Source of the DNA: Pseudomonadota bacterium
GTDB taxonomy: Bacteria > Pseudomonadota > Gammaproteobacteria > Xanthomonadales > Rhodanobacteraceae
Length of the DNA: 40,811 nucleotides
Direction: 5' to 3'
NCBI GenBank assembly: GCA_021793575.1
Contig: JAJYSM010000027.1
Location: 1-40,811, forward strand
The number at the start of each line of letters is the position of its first letter. Positions within the stretch are counted from its first letter, which is position 1. The notes under the pieces are model-generated. The model was not told where the DNA came from, ran no database searches, and saw only the letters and a list, made by a program, of their open reading frames with translations. Made by a program: the position numbers and the translations under genes. Of this stretch, positions 1 through 9,869 are shown piece by piece.

Positions 1-470
1 GCCGGTTCAACCTCAAGATTCTCGTCCCTCGCCTACTGGTCGCCGTCGCTCGCTGCAAACCTTGGCCAGAGTGGCGCTTGCGGGCCATCACACCCTTGCG
101 AACGGCTTAACTTCAGCGCGAATCAGGTAAGTCCTTCGCCAGCGTCAAGGACACGACCACAAGATTCGACCTGCAGGCTGACTTGCAGGGAAGATATGGA
201 CGCGCGCCTTGGCGAAGCCGGGGTCGAAAGCCCAATGCTCTCCACTTGAAACGTCAGGCCGCGCCTTCTGAAACCTCGAAAACGGTTCCAGGGTCAGTTA
301 CGCCGCAACCAGCTGGCCAGCTCTCTTGCAACCTGCCGAGGCATGGACTGCCGCCACCGCATCCGGTGCGCGGCAGGTCGCGGATCGGGGTGCCATCGGG
401 ATGATCCAGTGAAATCGTACGTGTCGTCAGGCAAGCGAGCTGGCGTTCGGCGGCAGCAACAGCACGCCGC
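1..470. other. Left-edge region without a recognised gene
   Basis: No reading frame here gives a protein I recognise on either strand. On the plus strand a short frame runs in from the window edge and stops near position 110, so the tail of a truncated gene cannot be excluded. The stretch lies downstream of the minus-strand dxs gene, and I see no convincing hairpin followed by a T-run that would end dxs transcription. The base composition is a little less GC-rich in the first 150 bases than in the dxs gene beside it. Confidence 0.5.
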
Positions 471-2354
471 TCAGCCCACGCTGGCGACGCTCAGCTGCGG
501 GAACCGCGCGTGGATGGCGCGGCGGATGCCGGGCAGATCGAGGCCGGCCATGCTCAGCACTTCCTCGCGGCTGCCGTGTTCCAGATAGACGTCTGGAAGG
601 CCGAGGTGCAGGATCGGCTTGACGATGCCGTGGGCGGCGAGGCATTCGGCCACGGCCGAGCCGGCGCCGCCGGCGATGGCGTTGTCTTCCAGCGTGACGA
701 AGGCGTCGTGGGTTTTCGCCAGCTCGACCAGCAGCGCCTCGTCCAGCGGCTTGACGAAGCGCATGTTGACCAGGCTGGCGTCGAGTTCGGCGGCGATCGT
801 GGCGGCCGGCGCCAGCATCACGCCGAAGCTGAGCAGGGCCAGGCCGCGGCCGCGGCGGCGCAGCTCGGCCTTGCCGATCGGCAGCGTGGCGAGGGTTTTC
901 TGCACGGCGATGCCGGGGCCGCTGCCGCGCGGGTAGCGCACGGCGGCCGGGCCGGCGTGCCGGAAGCCAGTGCTGAGCATCGTGCGGCATTCGTTCTCGT
1001 CGGCCGGCGCCATGATCACCATATTGGGCAGGCAGCGCAGGAAGCTGAGATCGAAGCTGCCCGCGTGGGTGGCGCCGTCGGGGCCGACCACGCCCGCGCG
1101 GTCGATCGCGAAGGTGACGTCGAGGTTCTGCAGCGCCACGTCGTGGATCGCCTGGTCGTAGGCGCGCTGCAGAAAGGTGGAGTAGATCGCCACGACGGGC
1201 TTGGCGCCCTCGCAGGCCATGCCGGCCGCCAGTGTCACCGCGTGCTGCTCGGCGATCGCCACGTCGAAATAGCGCTCGGGGTATGCCTTCGAGTAGCGCA
1301 CCAGCCCCGAGCCCTCTCGCATCGCCGGGGTGATCGCCAGCAGGCGCGGGTCGGCGGCGGCCATGTCGCACAGCCAGTCGCCGAAGACGTCGGTGTAGGT
1401 GGGCCTGGCCGGCGCGGATTTCTTCACCAGCCCGGCCTGCGGGTCGAACGGGCCGACCGCGTGGTACTCGATCTGCGCCTGTTCGGCCGGGGCGTAGCCC
1501 TTGCCCTTGGTGGTGATCACGTGCAGCAGCTGCGGGCCGGGCAGCTCCTTCACCGTGCGCAGCGCGTGCAGCAGTTGTGGCAGGTTGTGGCCGTCGATCG
1601 GACCGGTGTAGTGGAAGCCCAGCTCCTCGAACAGCGTCGAGGGCAAGAACATGCCCTTGGTGTGCTCCTCCCAACGCTTGAAGAAGCGACCGAACAGCGA
1701 CTGCCTGGGGATCGCCCGCTTGGCCCGCTCGCGCCATTCGTTGAGCGTGCGGCTGGCCATGGCGCGGGCCATCATCTTGGTCAGCGCGCCCACGTTTTCG
1801 CTGATCGACATGCCGTTGTCGTTGAACACCACCAGCATGTTCGGCTCCACGTCGCCGCCGTGGTTGAGCGCTTCGAACGCCATGCCGGCGGTCATCGCGC
1901 CGTCGCCGATCACCGCGACGACCTTGCGCGGGTCGCCCTTGCGCTGCGCCACGATCGCCATGCCCAGTGCAGCCGAGATTGAGGTGGAGGAATGGCCGAC
2001 GCCGAAGGTGTCGTACTCGCTCTCCTCGCGTCGCGGGAACGGCGCCAGGCCCTCCTTCTGCTTGATCGTGGTGATGCGCTCGCGGCGGCCGGTGAGGATC
2101 TTGTGCGGGTAGCACTGGTGGCCGACGTCCCACACCAGCCGATCCACCGGTGTATCGAACACGTGATGCAGGGCCACGGTGAGCTCGACCACGCCGAGCC
2201 CCGCGCCGAAATGGCCGCCGGAGCGGGCCACTGCCTCGATCAGGTACTGGCGCAGCTCGTCGGCCACGGCGGGCAGCTCGTCATCGGGCACGCGGCGCAG
2301 GTCGGCGGGCGTGTCGATGCGGGCCAGATGGGGGTAGCGGGCAAGCTCGATCAT
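471..2354 (-). CDS. dxs: 1-deoxy-D-xylulose-5-phosphate synthase
   Basis: Cytoplasmic thiamine-diphosphate enzyme that condenses pyruvate with glyceraldehyde 3-phosphate. The product feeds the MEP isoprenoid pathway and also thiamine and pyridoxal phosphate synthesis. The 627-residue length is typical. Visible landmarks are [10 protein letters not shown] near residues 45-54, the thiamine-diphosphate motif GDGAMTAG at 150-157 with NDN at 178-180, and a transketolase-type pyrimidine-binding domain with IAEQH in the second half. The frame is open much further upstream, but the family start is [10 protein letters not shown], which sets the ATG at 2354. It is followed by no other MEP gene. The HNH gene lies 119 bases upstream on the same strand and could be cotranscribed. 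Confidence 0.97.
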   Translation of the reverse strand: MIELARYPHLARIDTPADLRRVPDDELPAVADELRQYLIEAVARSGGHFGAGLGVVELTVALHHVFDTPVDRLVWDVGHQCYPHKILTGRRERITTIKQKEGLAPFPRREESEYDTFGVGHSSTSISAALGMAIVAQRKGDPRKVVAVIGDGAMTAGMAFEALNHGGDVEPNMLVVFNDNGMSISENVGALTKMMARAMASRTLNEWRERAKRAIPRQSLFGRFFKRWEEHTKGMFLPSTLFEELGFHYTGPIDGHNLPQLLHALRTVKELPGPQLLHVITTKGKGYAPAEQAQIEYHAVGPFDPQAGLVKKSAPARPTYTDVFGDWLCDMAAADPRLLAITPAMREGSGLVRYSKAYPERYFDVAIAEQHAVTLAAGMACEGAKPVVAIYSTFLQRAYDQAIHDVALQNLDVTFAIDRAGVVGPDGATHAGSFDLSFLRCLPNMVIMAPADENECRTMLSTGFRHAGPAAVRYPRGSGPGIAVQKTLATLPIGKAELRRRGRGLALLSFGVMLAPAATIAAELDASLVNMRFVKPLDEALLVELAKTHDAFVTLEDNAIAGGAGSAVAECLAAHGIVKPILHLGLPDVYLEHGSREEVLSMAGLDLPGIRRAIHARFPQLSVASVG

Positions 2355-2473
2355 GTGCGTATTGTTGGCCCAGCGGCGGGGCGGGGCAAGGGCGGGACGG
2401 TGAACGAGGGGTGACATCGCGGCGCGATGGGCGGCCGGGAGCCAGCAGGGAACCGCCGGTGCGTTAGCGCCGC

Positions 2474-3118
2474 TCAGGCGGCAACGGGGCGCCGGTTGCG
2501 CGGCAGGTGGCTGACCAGAAACTCCATCTGGTCGGCCAGGATGTTGCGATTGGAGAGGATCAGGTGCTCGACCCAGCTGGGCCGGTATGGCACCGCCAGC
2601 AGTGGCATTTTGGCCTGCTGCGGCGTGCGGTTGCTCTTTTTCAGGTTGCAGGCGAGGCAGGCGCTGACCACGTTCTCCCACTCGTCCCTGCCGTGCTTGG
2701 AGATTGGCAGCACGTGATCGCGGGTCAGTTCGCCGCGGGTGAAATGGTCGCCGCAGTACAGGCAGAGGTGGCGGTCGCGCGCGAACAGCGCGGTGTTGGT
2801 CAGCGCCGGCGCGGGGTCGATCGCGTGGTCGCGGCAGTGGCCGGTGCTGGCGATGATCGGATGCAGCTGCAGCCGGCTCTGCGCGCCGAGAAGGCGGTTG
2901 TGGCCGCCGTGCACGGTGAGGCAGGGGTCGCCCAGCGTCCAGGCGACCGCGTCGCGCACGTACAGGCACACCGCCTGCTGCCAGCTGATCCAGTCGAGGA
3001 TGCGGCCGGAGGCGTCCAGCGACAGCACGCGCGTGGCGTGCAGATCGGCCCGATTCGGCACTTCCGTCTGCATGGCTTCGATCAGCGTGATTTCCATCGG
3101 CATGACATCCATCAGCAT
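2474..3118 (-). CDS. HNH endonuclease family protein
   Basis: A 214-residue protein whose C-terminal half is a zinc-stabilised HNH nuclease domain. CX2C is at Cys119/Cys122, the DH pair is at Asp134-His135, the central Asn is at Asn149, and a second zinc knuckle is at Cys154/Cys157 followed by Asn158. This is the McrA-like arrangement of small stand-alone HNH proteins found in many bacteria. The N-terminal about 110 residues resemble nothing I can name. No methylase, restriction subunit or phage gene sits nearby, so a restriction role is not supported. The ATG at 3118 is preceded by AAGGA at a good distance. The gene is upstream of dxs in the same direction. The substrate is unknown. Confidence 0.85.
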   Translation of the reverse strand: MLMDVMPMEITLIEAMQTEVPNRADLHATRVLSLDASGRILDWISWQQAVCLYVRDAVAWTLGDPCLTVHGGHNRLLGAQSRLQLHPIIASTGHCRDHAIDPAPALTNTALFARDRHLCLYCGDHFTRGELTRDHVLPISKHGRDEWENVVSACLACNLKKSNRTPQQAKMPLLAVPYRPSWVEHLILSNRNILADQMEFLVSHLPRNRRPVAA

Positions 3119-3357
3119 GTAGATCGTCCTTCAGCCTGGGCCTGGGAGAGCAGTTCAGCGATGCGCTATGCGTAATCCATGCCAGCATAGAACACTTTTC
3201 GTGGCAATTCGCAGGTTGCGGCGACTGCCGGTCTGGCCGCGCGGTCGCCCGCGCGTGACGGCGCTGATATAGTTATGGATCAAACAGATCCGACGCCGGG
3301 TTTGGGAGGGGGCGCCTCGGTGGCGACCCCGGCACGGCGGGGCTAGAGGTAAGCAAC

Positions 3358-4143
3358 GTGGCTGAAGTTCTTTTCTACGAGCGTCCGGTACCGCTCAACC
3401 GCAATGATCACAAGGATCTGCGCCTGAAGGGTGTGCCGAACGTGAAGTTCGCCCGCAACGTGCACTCGGTGCCGCTCACCGGCGCCGAGTTCGCGATCGC
3501 CGCGCGCGATCTGCTGATCGTGTTTGCCGGGGTGACATCGGCCGATGCCGGCCCGATCGCGCTGCTCGGCCTGCGACAGGACGAGAACCTCTACGTCGAC
3601 GCCGACGGCCAGTGGGCGCAGAACGCCTACGTGCCGGCCTTCGTGCGCCGCTATCCGTTCGTGCTGGCCGAGAAGCCGGTCGGCCAGGAGGGCGACGACT
3701 TCACCGTGTTTCTGGACGAGCGCTACGAGGGGTTCAACACCACCGAGGGCGAGCGTCTGTTCAAGGAGGACGGCACCGACACCGAGTTGCTCACCAACGC
3801 GGTGAACTTCCTCGGCGAGTTCCAGCAGAACGTGACGCGCACCCGCTGGTTCATGGATCAGCTGCTCAAGCACGACCTGCTGGAGCCGCGCAACGTGAGC
3901 CTGCAGAAGCCGGCGGCGAACGGCCAGGAAGCGAAGTCGATCAACCTCAACGGCCTGTTCGTGGTGAACGAGGAGAAGCTGCGCGCACTGGACGAGAAGA
4001 CCTGCCACGAGTTCGCCCGTGAAGGCGTGTTCGGCTGGGTCTACGCGCACCTGCTGTCGCTGGCCAACATCGACCGCCTGTCGGCCCGCCTCAGCCAGCG
4101 CGAGCAGGGCGAGACACCTGCCGCCGGCGTCAGCATCAACTGA
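3358..4143 (+). CDS. SapC family protein
   Basis: A 261-residue soluble protein of the SapC family (PF07277). The family was named after a Campylobacter surface-layer locus, but its molecular function is not established; in Xanthomonadales and Caulobacter relatives it often accompanies TonB-dependent receptors. The family look is seen in the N-terminal FYERPVPLNRNDHKDLRLK, the mid-region YVPAFVRRYPFVLAE and the C-terminal GWVYAHLLSLANIDRL. No signal peptide is visible. The start is GTG at 3358, preceded by AGAGG. No TonB-dependent receptor lies next to it. It is transcribed away from the HNH gene, with a 239-base divergent spacer. Confidence 0.85.
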   Translation: MAEVLFYERPVPLNRNDHKDLRLKGVPNVKFARNVHSVPLTGAEFAIAARDLLIVFAGVTSADAGPIALLGLRQDENLYVDADGQWAQNAYVPAFVRRYPFVLAEKPVGQEGDDFTVFLDERYEGFNTTEGERLFKEDGTDTELLTNAVNFLGEFQQNVTRTRWFMDQLLKHDLLEPRNVSLQKPAANGQEAKSINLNGLFVVNEEKLRALDEKTCHEFAREGVFGWVYAHLLSLANIDRLSARLSQREQGETPAAGVSIN

Positions 4144-4234
4144 TCCCAGCCAGACGGGCGCATCCGCATCCGGGTGCGCTCGCGGCATCCTGCCCAAGGG
4201 TCGCCTCGGCGCGATTCCAGCGCACACTTTTCAC

Positions 4235-4251
4235 CTTAAGACGATCCTAAG
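4235..4251 (+). promoter_or_regulatory. Candidate OmpR-type direct repeat before the efflux operon
   Basis: CTTAAG at 4235-4240 and CCTAAG at 4246-4251 are separated by five bases, so the half-sites repeat every 11 bases on the same face of the helix. This is the spacing recognised by OmpR/PhoB-family response regulators. The repeat ends about 22 bases before the outer-membrane-factor start codon. A weak -10-like CATGAT at 4263-4267 lies between. Binding by any regulator is inference; no regulator gene is adjacent. Confidence 0.4.
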
Positions 4252-4273
4252 CAAGCTGCGGCATGATGGGGCG

Positions 4274-5764
4274 ATGAGGATTTTTCGATCGCCATCGCTC
4301 GTCGTGAGCCGTCTTTCCGCCGCGCCGGCCGGATCGCCTTCGCCGCAGACGCCTGCCGCGCGGCTGCGGCTGGCGGCGGCCTTCGCCAGCGGCACCCTGA
4401 TCGCCGGCTGCGCCACGTATTCGCCCTCGCCGCTGGGTAACGGGCGTGGCACCGCTGACGTGGCCACGCTCAGCGTGGCGGCAGCCTCGATGCCCACGCG
4501 CGATCTGGCCGCACACACCTTCGACCCTGCCAACGGCCTGGACGTCACCGAGACGGCGATGCTGGCGGTGGCCAACAATCCGTACCTGCGCGTGCAGCGC
4601 GATGCGCTGGGCGTGGCGCGGGCGCAGGCATTTGCCGCCGGGCTGCTGCCCGATCCGCTGCTGGGCCTGTCGCGGGACCAGCCCAGCAGCGGGCAGTCCG
4701 GCCTCACCAGCGCGTTCGGCCTGGGCCTCAACTACGACGTCGGCGCGCTGCTGCTGCGCTCGTCCAAGCTGCGTGCGGCTCATCGCGTCAACGACCAGGT
4801 GCGGCTGGATCTGCTGTGGGCCGAGTGGCAGACGGTGGCGCAGGCCCGGCTGCTGTTCGGCGAGGTGCTGTCTACGCGGGCGCAGCAGCAGGTGCTGAGC
4901 CGCGAGGCGGCTGCGCTGGAACCGATCGACCGGCAGGTGCAACGCGCGCTGGCCGCCGGCAACCTCACCTTTGACGGGGCCAGCGCCGGCCTGAATGCGC
5001 TGGCCGACGTGCGCCGCCAATTGGCCCAGACCATCCGCCAGCGGATCCAGGCCGAGCACGACCTGCGCCTGCTGCTGGGGCTGGCGCCACAGGTGCCGCT
5101 GGATCTGGTCGGGCCGGTCTACCAGGCATCACCCACACCGGCGCAGGTGCAGCGCGCGCTGGTCCTGTTGCCGCGCCGGCGGCCTGATCTGCTGGCGCTG
5201 CAGGCCGGTTATGCGGCGCAGGAGGCGCGGCTGCGCGGAGCGATCATCGCGCAGTTTCCAGCGATCAACGTCGGCTTCCTCCGCGCGCGCGATACCGGCG
5301 GCGTCTATACCAACGGGTTGAACCTCGGTATCACGCTGCCGTTGTTCGATCGCAACCGCGGCAACATTGCGATTGCCAAGGCGACCCGCCAGCAGCTGCA
5401 TGACGACTACGACGCACGCCTGCTGGCGGCGCGCGGCGACATGCTCAAGCTGCAGCAGGATCTGGCCTCGCTGCACACCCAGATCGTTGCGCTGCAGGCG
5501 CACGTGGATCAACTCGACGCGGCGCGCCAGGCCGCCGAGCAGGCCTGGCAGGCCAACCTGCTGGACTGGCCCACCTACCTCACGCTGCGCGGCAGCGCGC
5601 TGGCCGCCGATCTGGAGCTGGTGGCACTGCGGCAGGAACAGGCGCGCCAGGCCATTGCGCTGGACACCCTGCTCGGCGGCGACTGGACCGATCAGGCACT
5701 GCCGCGCCCGGCCGCCGCCGCCCGATCCACCTCATCCCCATCCACTTCCAAGCGATTGCCATGA
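4274..5764 (+). CDS. TolC-family outer-membrane efflux lipoprotein
   Basis: First gene of a three-gene RND efflux operon; it would form the outer-membrane and periplasmic exit duct. The 496-residue protein has a long N-terminal export region ending in a lipobox LIAGC, with Cys46 as the predicted lipidation site. Two alternating helical repeats follow, as in the outer-membrane efflux protein family (for example residues around LRLLLGLAPQVPLDLVGPV and RRPDLLALQAGYAAQEARLR, the latter a family hallmark). The frame is open upstream as far as 4019. The ATG at 4274 is preferred because it places the lipobox near the N terminus, although GTG at 4304 is possible. The stop overlaps the next start (ATGA). 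The substrate is unknown. Confidence 0.9.
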   Translation: MRIFRSPSLVVSRLSAAPAGSPSPQTPAARLRLAAAFASGTLIAGCATYSPSPLGNGRGTADVATLSVAAASMPTRDLAAHTFDPANGLDVTETAMLAVANNPYLRVQRDALGVARAQAFAAGLLPDPLLGLSRDQPSSGQSGLTSAFGLGLNYDVGALLLRSSKLRAAHRVNDQVRLDLLWAEWQTVAQARLLFGEVLSTRAQQQVLSREAAALEPIDRQVQRALAAGNLTFDGASAGLNALADVRRQLAQTIRQRIQAEHDLRLLLGLAPQVPLDLVGPVYQASPTPAQVQRALVLLPRRRPDLLALQAGYAAQEARLRGAIIAQFPAINVGFLRARDTGGVYTNGLNLGITLPLFDRNRGNIAIAKATRQQLHDDYDARLLAARGDMLKLQQDLASLHTQIVALQAHVDQLDAARQAAEQAWQANLLDWPTYLTLRGSALAADLELVALRQEQARQAIALDTLLGGDWTDQALPRPAAAARSTSSPSTSKRLP

Positions 5765-6810
5765 ATGTGCAGCTCACCCGTACCGCCGCTGCACTGCTGG
5801 CCCTGGGCCTGCTGGTCGCCTGCAGCAAGAAGGCCGCCGAGCCGCCGCCGCCCTCGGTGGCGGTGACCACGGCCAAGGCGCAGCAGCGCAGCTTCACCGA
5901 CAGCATCGAGGCGTACGGCGTGGCGCAGGGCGATCCGCGTCACGCGCGCAGCGTGAGCCTGGCGCAGGGCGGGCAGGTGGTGGCGGTGAGCGTGGTGGTG
6001 GGGCAGTCGGTGCACACCGGCGAGCCGCTGATGAAGCTGGCCACCGATCCGCTGGCGCGCAACGCGTTCCTGCAGGCGCAAAGCGCGCTCACGCTGGCGC
6101 GCAGCGAGCTGGAGCGGGTGACCCGGCTGGCCGCGCAGCACCTCGCCACGCAGTCGCAGCTGGCCAGCGCGCGCAAGGCGCTGGCCGATGCCGGGACGGC
6201 GCTCGCGGCGCAGCGCCAGCTCGGTGGCGCCGAGGCGATCCAGATCGTCAGCGCACCGGCCGACGGCGTGGTCACCGCCGTGCAGGTGGCGCTGGGCGAT
6301 CGGGTGCCGGCCAACGCGCCGCTGCTCACCTTTGCGCCCACCTCGGCGCTGATCGCGCAGCTCGGTGTGCTGTCCGATCAGGCGGCGCAGCTCAAGCCCG
6401 GCATGCCGGTGACGCTGCGCGCGGTGTACGGCAAGCTCGAATCGGCCGAGGGTCGGGTCAGCATGCTGGGCCGCGCGGTGGATCCGCAGAGTCACCTGGT
6501 GCCGGTGCAGGTCAGCGTGCCGGCGGCGATGGCCGCGCAGCTGGTGGCTGGCGCCGCGCTGGACGCGCAGATCCATACTGTCAGCTACACCGCGTGGGCG
6601 GTGCCGCGCGCGGCGGTGCTGAGCGACGAGCAGGGCCACTACCTGTTCCAGCTCGATCATGGCAAGGCGCGCCGCGTCGACGTGAAGGTGCGCTCACCGG
6701 CTGGCAACATCCTCGGTGTGGACGGGCCGATCAACGCGAGCCTGGCGGTGATCGTGATGGGCGCCTATGAGCTTTCCGATGGCATGGCCGTGCGCGAGCA
6801 AGCCCAATGA
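5761..6810 (+). CDS. RND efflux periplasmic adaptor (membrane fusion) lipoprotein
   Basis: Periplasmic adaptor linking the inner-membrane pump to the TolC-like duct. It is a 349-residue protein with signal peptide and lipobox LLVAC (Cys21). The order of parts is typical: a lipoyl-like half with GQVVAVSVVVGQSVHTGEPL, a short helical hairpin (about residues 95-150), a second lipoyl half VSAPADGVVTAVQVALGDRV, then beta-barrel and membrane-proximal segments. The hairpin is short, as in adaptors of compact heavy-metal or orphan RND systems. The start overlaps the upstream stop (ATGA), and the end overlaps the pump start by four bases, so the three genes are translationally coupled. No metal-binding histidine-rich tail is seen. 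Confidence 0.92.
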   Translation: MNVQLTRTAAALLALGLLVACSKKAAEPPPPSVAVTTAKAQQRSFTDSIEAYGVAQGDPRHARSVSLAQGGQVVAVSVVVGQSVHTGEPLMKLATDPLARNAFLQAQSALTLARSELERVTRLAAQHLATQSQLASARKALADAGTALAAQRQLGGAEAIQIVSAPADGVVTAVQVALGDRVPANAPLLTFAPTSALIAQLGVLSDQAAQLKPGMPVTLRAVYGKLESAEGRVSMLGRAVDPQSHLVPVQVSVPAAMAAQLVAGAALDAQIHTVSYTAWAVPRAAVLSDEQGHYLFQLDHGKARRVDVKVRSPAGNILGVDGPINASLAVIVMGAYELSDGMAVREQAQ

Positions 6811-9800
6811 CGGCCACCCAATGGATGCACAAGCATCGGCGCTCGCTGCTGTTCCTGGCACTGATGCTGATGCTGGGCGGTTTGGTCAGCGCATTCAAAA
6901 TGCCGGTATCGCTGTTCCCCAGCGTGGCGTTTCCGCGGGTGAAGCTGACCCTGGACGCGGGCGACCGCCCAGCCGACCAGATGGCGGTGGAAGTGACCAC
7001 GCCGGTGGAGGAGGCGATCCGCCGCGTGCGCGGCGTGCGCGACGTGCGCTCCACCACCAGCCGTGGCAGCGCGGAAATCGCGGTGACCTTCGACTGGGGC
7101 GCCGACATGAGCCGCGCCCTGCTGGACGTGAATGCGGCGGCCGGACAGATCCTGCCCGAACTGCCCGCCGGCACGCGGCTGCAGTCGCGCCGGATGGACC
7201 CGACCGTGTTTCCGATCCTCGCCTACAGCCTGCGTTCGAAAACGCTCACGCCGACCCAGCTGCACGATCTGGCCGAGTACCAGCTGCGCCCGCTGCTGTC
7301 GGGTATCACCGGCGTGGCCCAGGTCAACGTGCAGGGCGGCGAAGTCGGCGAGTTCCACGTCGACGTGGACATGCGCAAGCTGCGCGCGCAGGGGCTGAGC
7401 CTGGATGACGTCAACCGCGCAGTGGCTGCCGCGGCCACCATCCAGGCACTGGGCCGGCTGCAGGATCACTACAAGCTGTACCTGCTGCTGGCCAACAACC
7501 AGCCGGTCACGCCGGCGGCGCTGGCCGACATCGTGCTGCGCGGCGACGCGCGCGGCGTGGTGCGACTGGGCGACGTGGCCACGGTGAAGCTGAGCAGCGT
7601 GCCGCAGTGGGTGCGGGTGAACGCCGATGGCCAGGACGCGGTGCTGATGCAGGTGTATCAGCAGCCCGACGGCAACAGTGTGCAGATCGAACACGACGTG
7701 CAGCAGCGGCTGGACAGCTACAAGCTGCCGGCCGGCGTGCGCGTCGCCAACTGGTACGACCAGACCCAACTGGTCAAGGGCGCCGCCAGCAGCGTGCGCG
7801 ACGCGATCCTGATCGGCATCGTGCTGGCCGGGCTGGTGCTGTTCGTGTTCCTGCGCAACGTGCGGGTGATCGTGGTGGCGCTGATCGTGGTGCCCTCGGT
7901 GCTGGCGATCACCGTGTTGCTGCTGTCCGTGCTGCACATGAGCTTCAACATGATGACGCTGGGCGGCATGGCGGCCGCGGTCGGGCTGATCATCGACGAC
8001 GTGATCGTGATGCTGGAGCACATCATGCGCCGGCTGCGCGAAGGCAGCGGGCCGGTGTCCGAGCGCATCGCTGGTGCCGCGTGGGAGTTCACCCGTCCGC
8101 TGACCGGTTCCAGTGCCGCCACGGTGGTGATCTTCCTGCCGCTGGCGTTTCTCACCGGCGTCACCGGCGCGTTCTTCAAGGCGCTGTCGCTCACCATGGC
8201 CAGCTCGCTGGTGATCTCCTACCTGCTGACCTGGGTGGCCGTGCCGCTGCTGGCCGAATGGCTGATCGACGAGCGCCATGCGGTCGAGCAGCCGCCGGGG
8301 CGCTTTTCGCAGCGCATGCTGCACGGCTACGAGAGCACGCTGGGCAAGTTGCTCAAGCGACCGCTATGGCTGCTGCTGGGCATCGTGCCGCTGCTGCTGG
8401 TGGGGACGCTGGCGTTCCGCCAGGTGGGCACCGGCTTCATGCCGAAGATGGATGAGGGCGGTTTCATTCTCGATTACCTTTCCGAGCCGGGCACCTCGCT
8501 GACCGAGACCAATCGGCTGCTCAACCAGGTCGAGAAGATCATCCGCGCCAACCCCTACGTGGCCACCTATTCGCGGCGCACCGGACTGCAGCTGGGTGCC
8601 GGCCTCACCGAGGCCAACCAGGGCGATTTCTTCATCCGCCTGAAGAACGGCCCGCGGCCGAGCGCCGAGGAAGTGATGGCGCAGGTGCGCACCCAGGTCG
8701 AGGCCAAGGTGCCCGGCCTGGAGATCGAGCTGGCGCAGCTGATGGAGGATCTCATCGGCGACCTGGTGGCGGTGCCGCAGCCGATCGAGGTGAAGCTCTA
8801 CGGCGACGATCCGCAGCAGCTGGACGACACCGCGCGCAAGGTCGCCGCGGCGATCGGCAAGCTCAACGGCGTGGTCGACGTGCGCAACGGCATCAACCCC
8901 GCCGGCGACGCGCTGGAGGTGCAGGTGGATGCGGTCAAGGCCGGCCTGGTCGGGCTCGATCCGGGCGCGGTGGTGCAGCAGGTTGACATGGCGGTGGCCG
9001 GCACGGTGGCGGCGCGCCTGCCGCAGGGGCCGAAGATGGTCGGCGTGCGCGTGTGGCTGGCGCCGGCGGCGCGCGCGCAGATGGAGCAGCTCAAGGCGCT
9101 GCCAATCCGCACCGCCAGCGGGCAGACCGTGCCGCTGAGCCAGCTGGCCACGCTGACCACGGTGCAGGGCCAGCCGCAGATCGTGCACGACAACCTCAAG
9201 CGCATGGTGGCGGTGACCGCGCGCATCAGCGGGCGCTCGCTGGGCTCGGCCATGGTCGACGTGAAAAAGGCGCTGGCCGCGCCGGGCCTGGTGCCAGCCG
9301 GCATGTATCACGAGCTGGGCGGCCTGTATGCGCAGCAGCAGACGGCGTTTCGCGACCTGACCATCGTGATGCTGGCGGCGATCGCGCTGGTGTTCACCCT
9401 GCTGCTGTTCCTGTACGAAAGCTTCCGCATGGCGCTGGCGATCCTGGCCACGCCGCTGCTGGCGATGTCGGCGGTGTTCATCGGGCTGTGGGTCACCGGC
9501 ATCGAGCTGAACATCTCCTCGATGATGGGCATGACCATGATCGTGGGCATCGTCACCGAGCTGGCGATCTTCTACTTCTCCGAGTTGACCGAGGCGCCAG
9601 CGGAGATGTCGTTGCACGAGGCCATGCAGTACGCCGGGCATCACCGCATGCGGCCGATCCTGATGTCGACCATCGCGGCGATCCTCACCCTGCTGCCGCT
9701 GGCGCTGGCGATTGGCCAGGGTTCGCAGATGCAGCAGCCGCTGGCGGTGGCGATCATCGCCGGCATGCTGGTGCAGGTGCCGCTGGTGCTGCTGGTGATG

Positions 9801-9863
9801 CCGGTGCTGTATGCGCTGCTGATGCGCAAGCGCGGCCGGCGGTTGCCGGCGGAAACGGCGTAA
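6807..9863 (+). CDS. Efflux RND transporter permease subunit
   Basis: Inner-membrane proton-driven pump of the AcrB/CzcA superfamily, 1018 residues. It has one N-terminal transmembrane helix, a large periplasmic domain, six helices, a second periplasmic domain and the final helices. Transmembrane helix 4 carries the acidic pair Asp397-Asp398 within GLIIDDVIVM, as in drug-type (HAE) pumps rather than the CzcA-type DFG...DG. In helix 10 the position of the AcrB relay lysine (Lys940) is a glutamate, Glu918 in GIVTELAIFYF. The gene overlaps the adaptor gene by four bases. Its 3' end is six bases from the convergent GNAT gene, with no obvious terminator. The substrate cannot be read from sequence. 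Confidence 0.94.
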   Translation: MTATQWMHKHRRSLLFLALMLMLGGLVSAFKMPVSLFPSVAFPRVKLTLDAGDRPADQMAVEVTTPVEEAIRRVRGVRDVRSTTSRGSAEIAVTFDWGADMSRALLDVNAAAGQILPELPAGTRLQSRRMDPTVFPILAYSLRSKTLTPTQLHDLAEYQLRPLLSGITGVAQVNVQGGEVGEFHVDVDMRKLRAQGLSLDDVNRAVAAAATIQALGRLQDHYKLYLLLANNQPVTPAALADIVLRGDARGVVRLGDVATVKLSSVPQWVRVNADGQDAVLMQVYQQPDGNSVQIEHDVQQRLDSYKLPAGVRVANWYDQTQLVKGAASSVRDAILIGIVLAGLVLFVFLRNVRVIVVALIVVPSVLAITVLLLSVLHMSFNMMTLGGMAAAVGLIIDDVIVMLEHIMRRLREGSGPVSERIAGAAWEFTRPLTGSSAATVVIFLPLAFLTGVTGAFFKALSLTMASSLVISYLLTWVAVPLLAEWLIDERHAVEQPPGRFSQRMLHGYESTLGKLLKRPLWLLLGIVPLLLVGTLAFRQVGTGFMPKMDEGGFILDYLSEPGTSLTETNRLLNQVEKIIRANPYVATYSRRTGLQLGAGLTEANQGDFFIRLKNGPRPSAEEVMAQVRTQVEAKVPGLEIELAQLMEDLIGDLVAVPQPIEVKLYGDDPQQLDDTARKVAAAIGKLNGVVDVRNGINPAGDALEVQVDAVKAGLVGLDPGAVVQQVDMAVAGTVAARLPQGPKMVGVRVWLAPAARAQMEQLKALPIRTASGQTVPLSQLATLTTVQGQPQIVHDNLKRMVAVTARISGRSLGSAMVDVKKALAAPGLVPAGMYHELGGLYAQQQTAFRDLTIVMLAAIALVFTLLLFLYESFRMALAILATPLLAMSAVFIGLWVTGIELNISSMMGMTMIVGIVTELAIFYFSELTEAPAEMSLHEAMQYAGHHRMRPILMSTIAAILTLLPLALAIGQGSQMQQPLAVAIIAGMLVQVPLVLLVMPVLYALLMRKRGRRLPAETA

Positions 9864-9869
9864 GCGCGC

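Noticed and set aside
427-2133. Long open frame overlapping dxs in another frame, rich in Arg and Gly
   Set aside because: It is a shadow of dxs caused by high GC at third positions; the composition is not protein-like and dxs is certain.
2474-3118. HNH gene as part of a restriction or defence system
   Set aside because: No methylase, helicase or phage gene is nearby; a housekeeping neighbour (dxs) is all there is.
2355-3188. Upstream extension of the dxs frame across the HNH gene
   Set aside because: Residues there do not resemble Dxs, and the family start is at 2354; the HNH gene with its zinc ligands is the real gene.
5692-6660. Antisense open frame over the adaptor gene
   Set aside because: Composition (His, Arg, Gln-rich) is that of a reverse-complement shadow; it has no ribosome site or family features.
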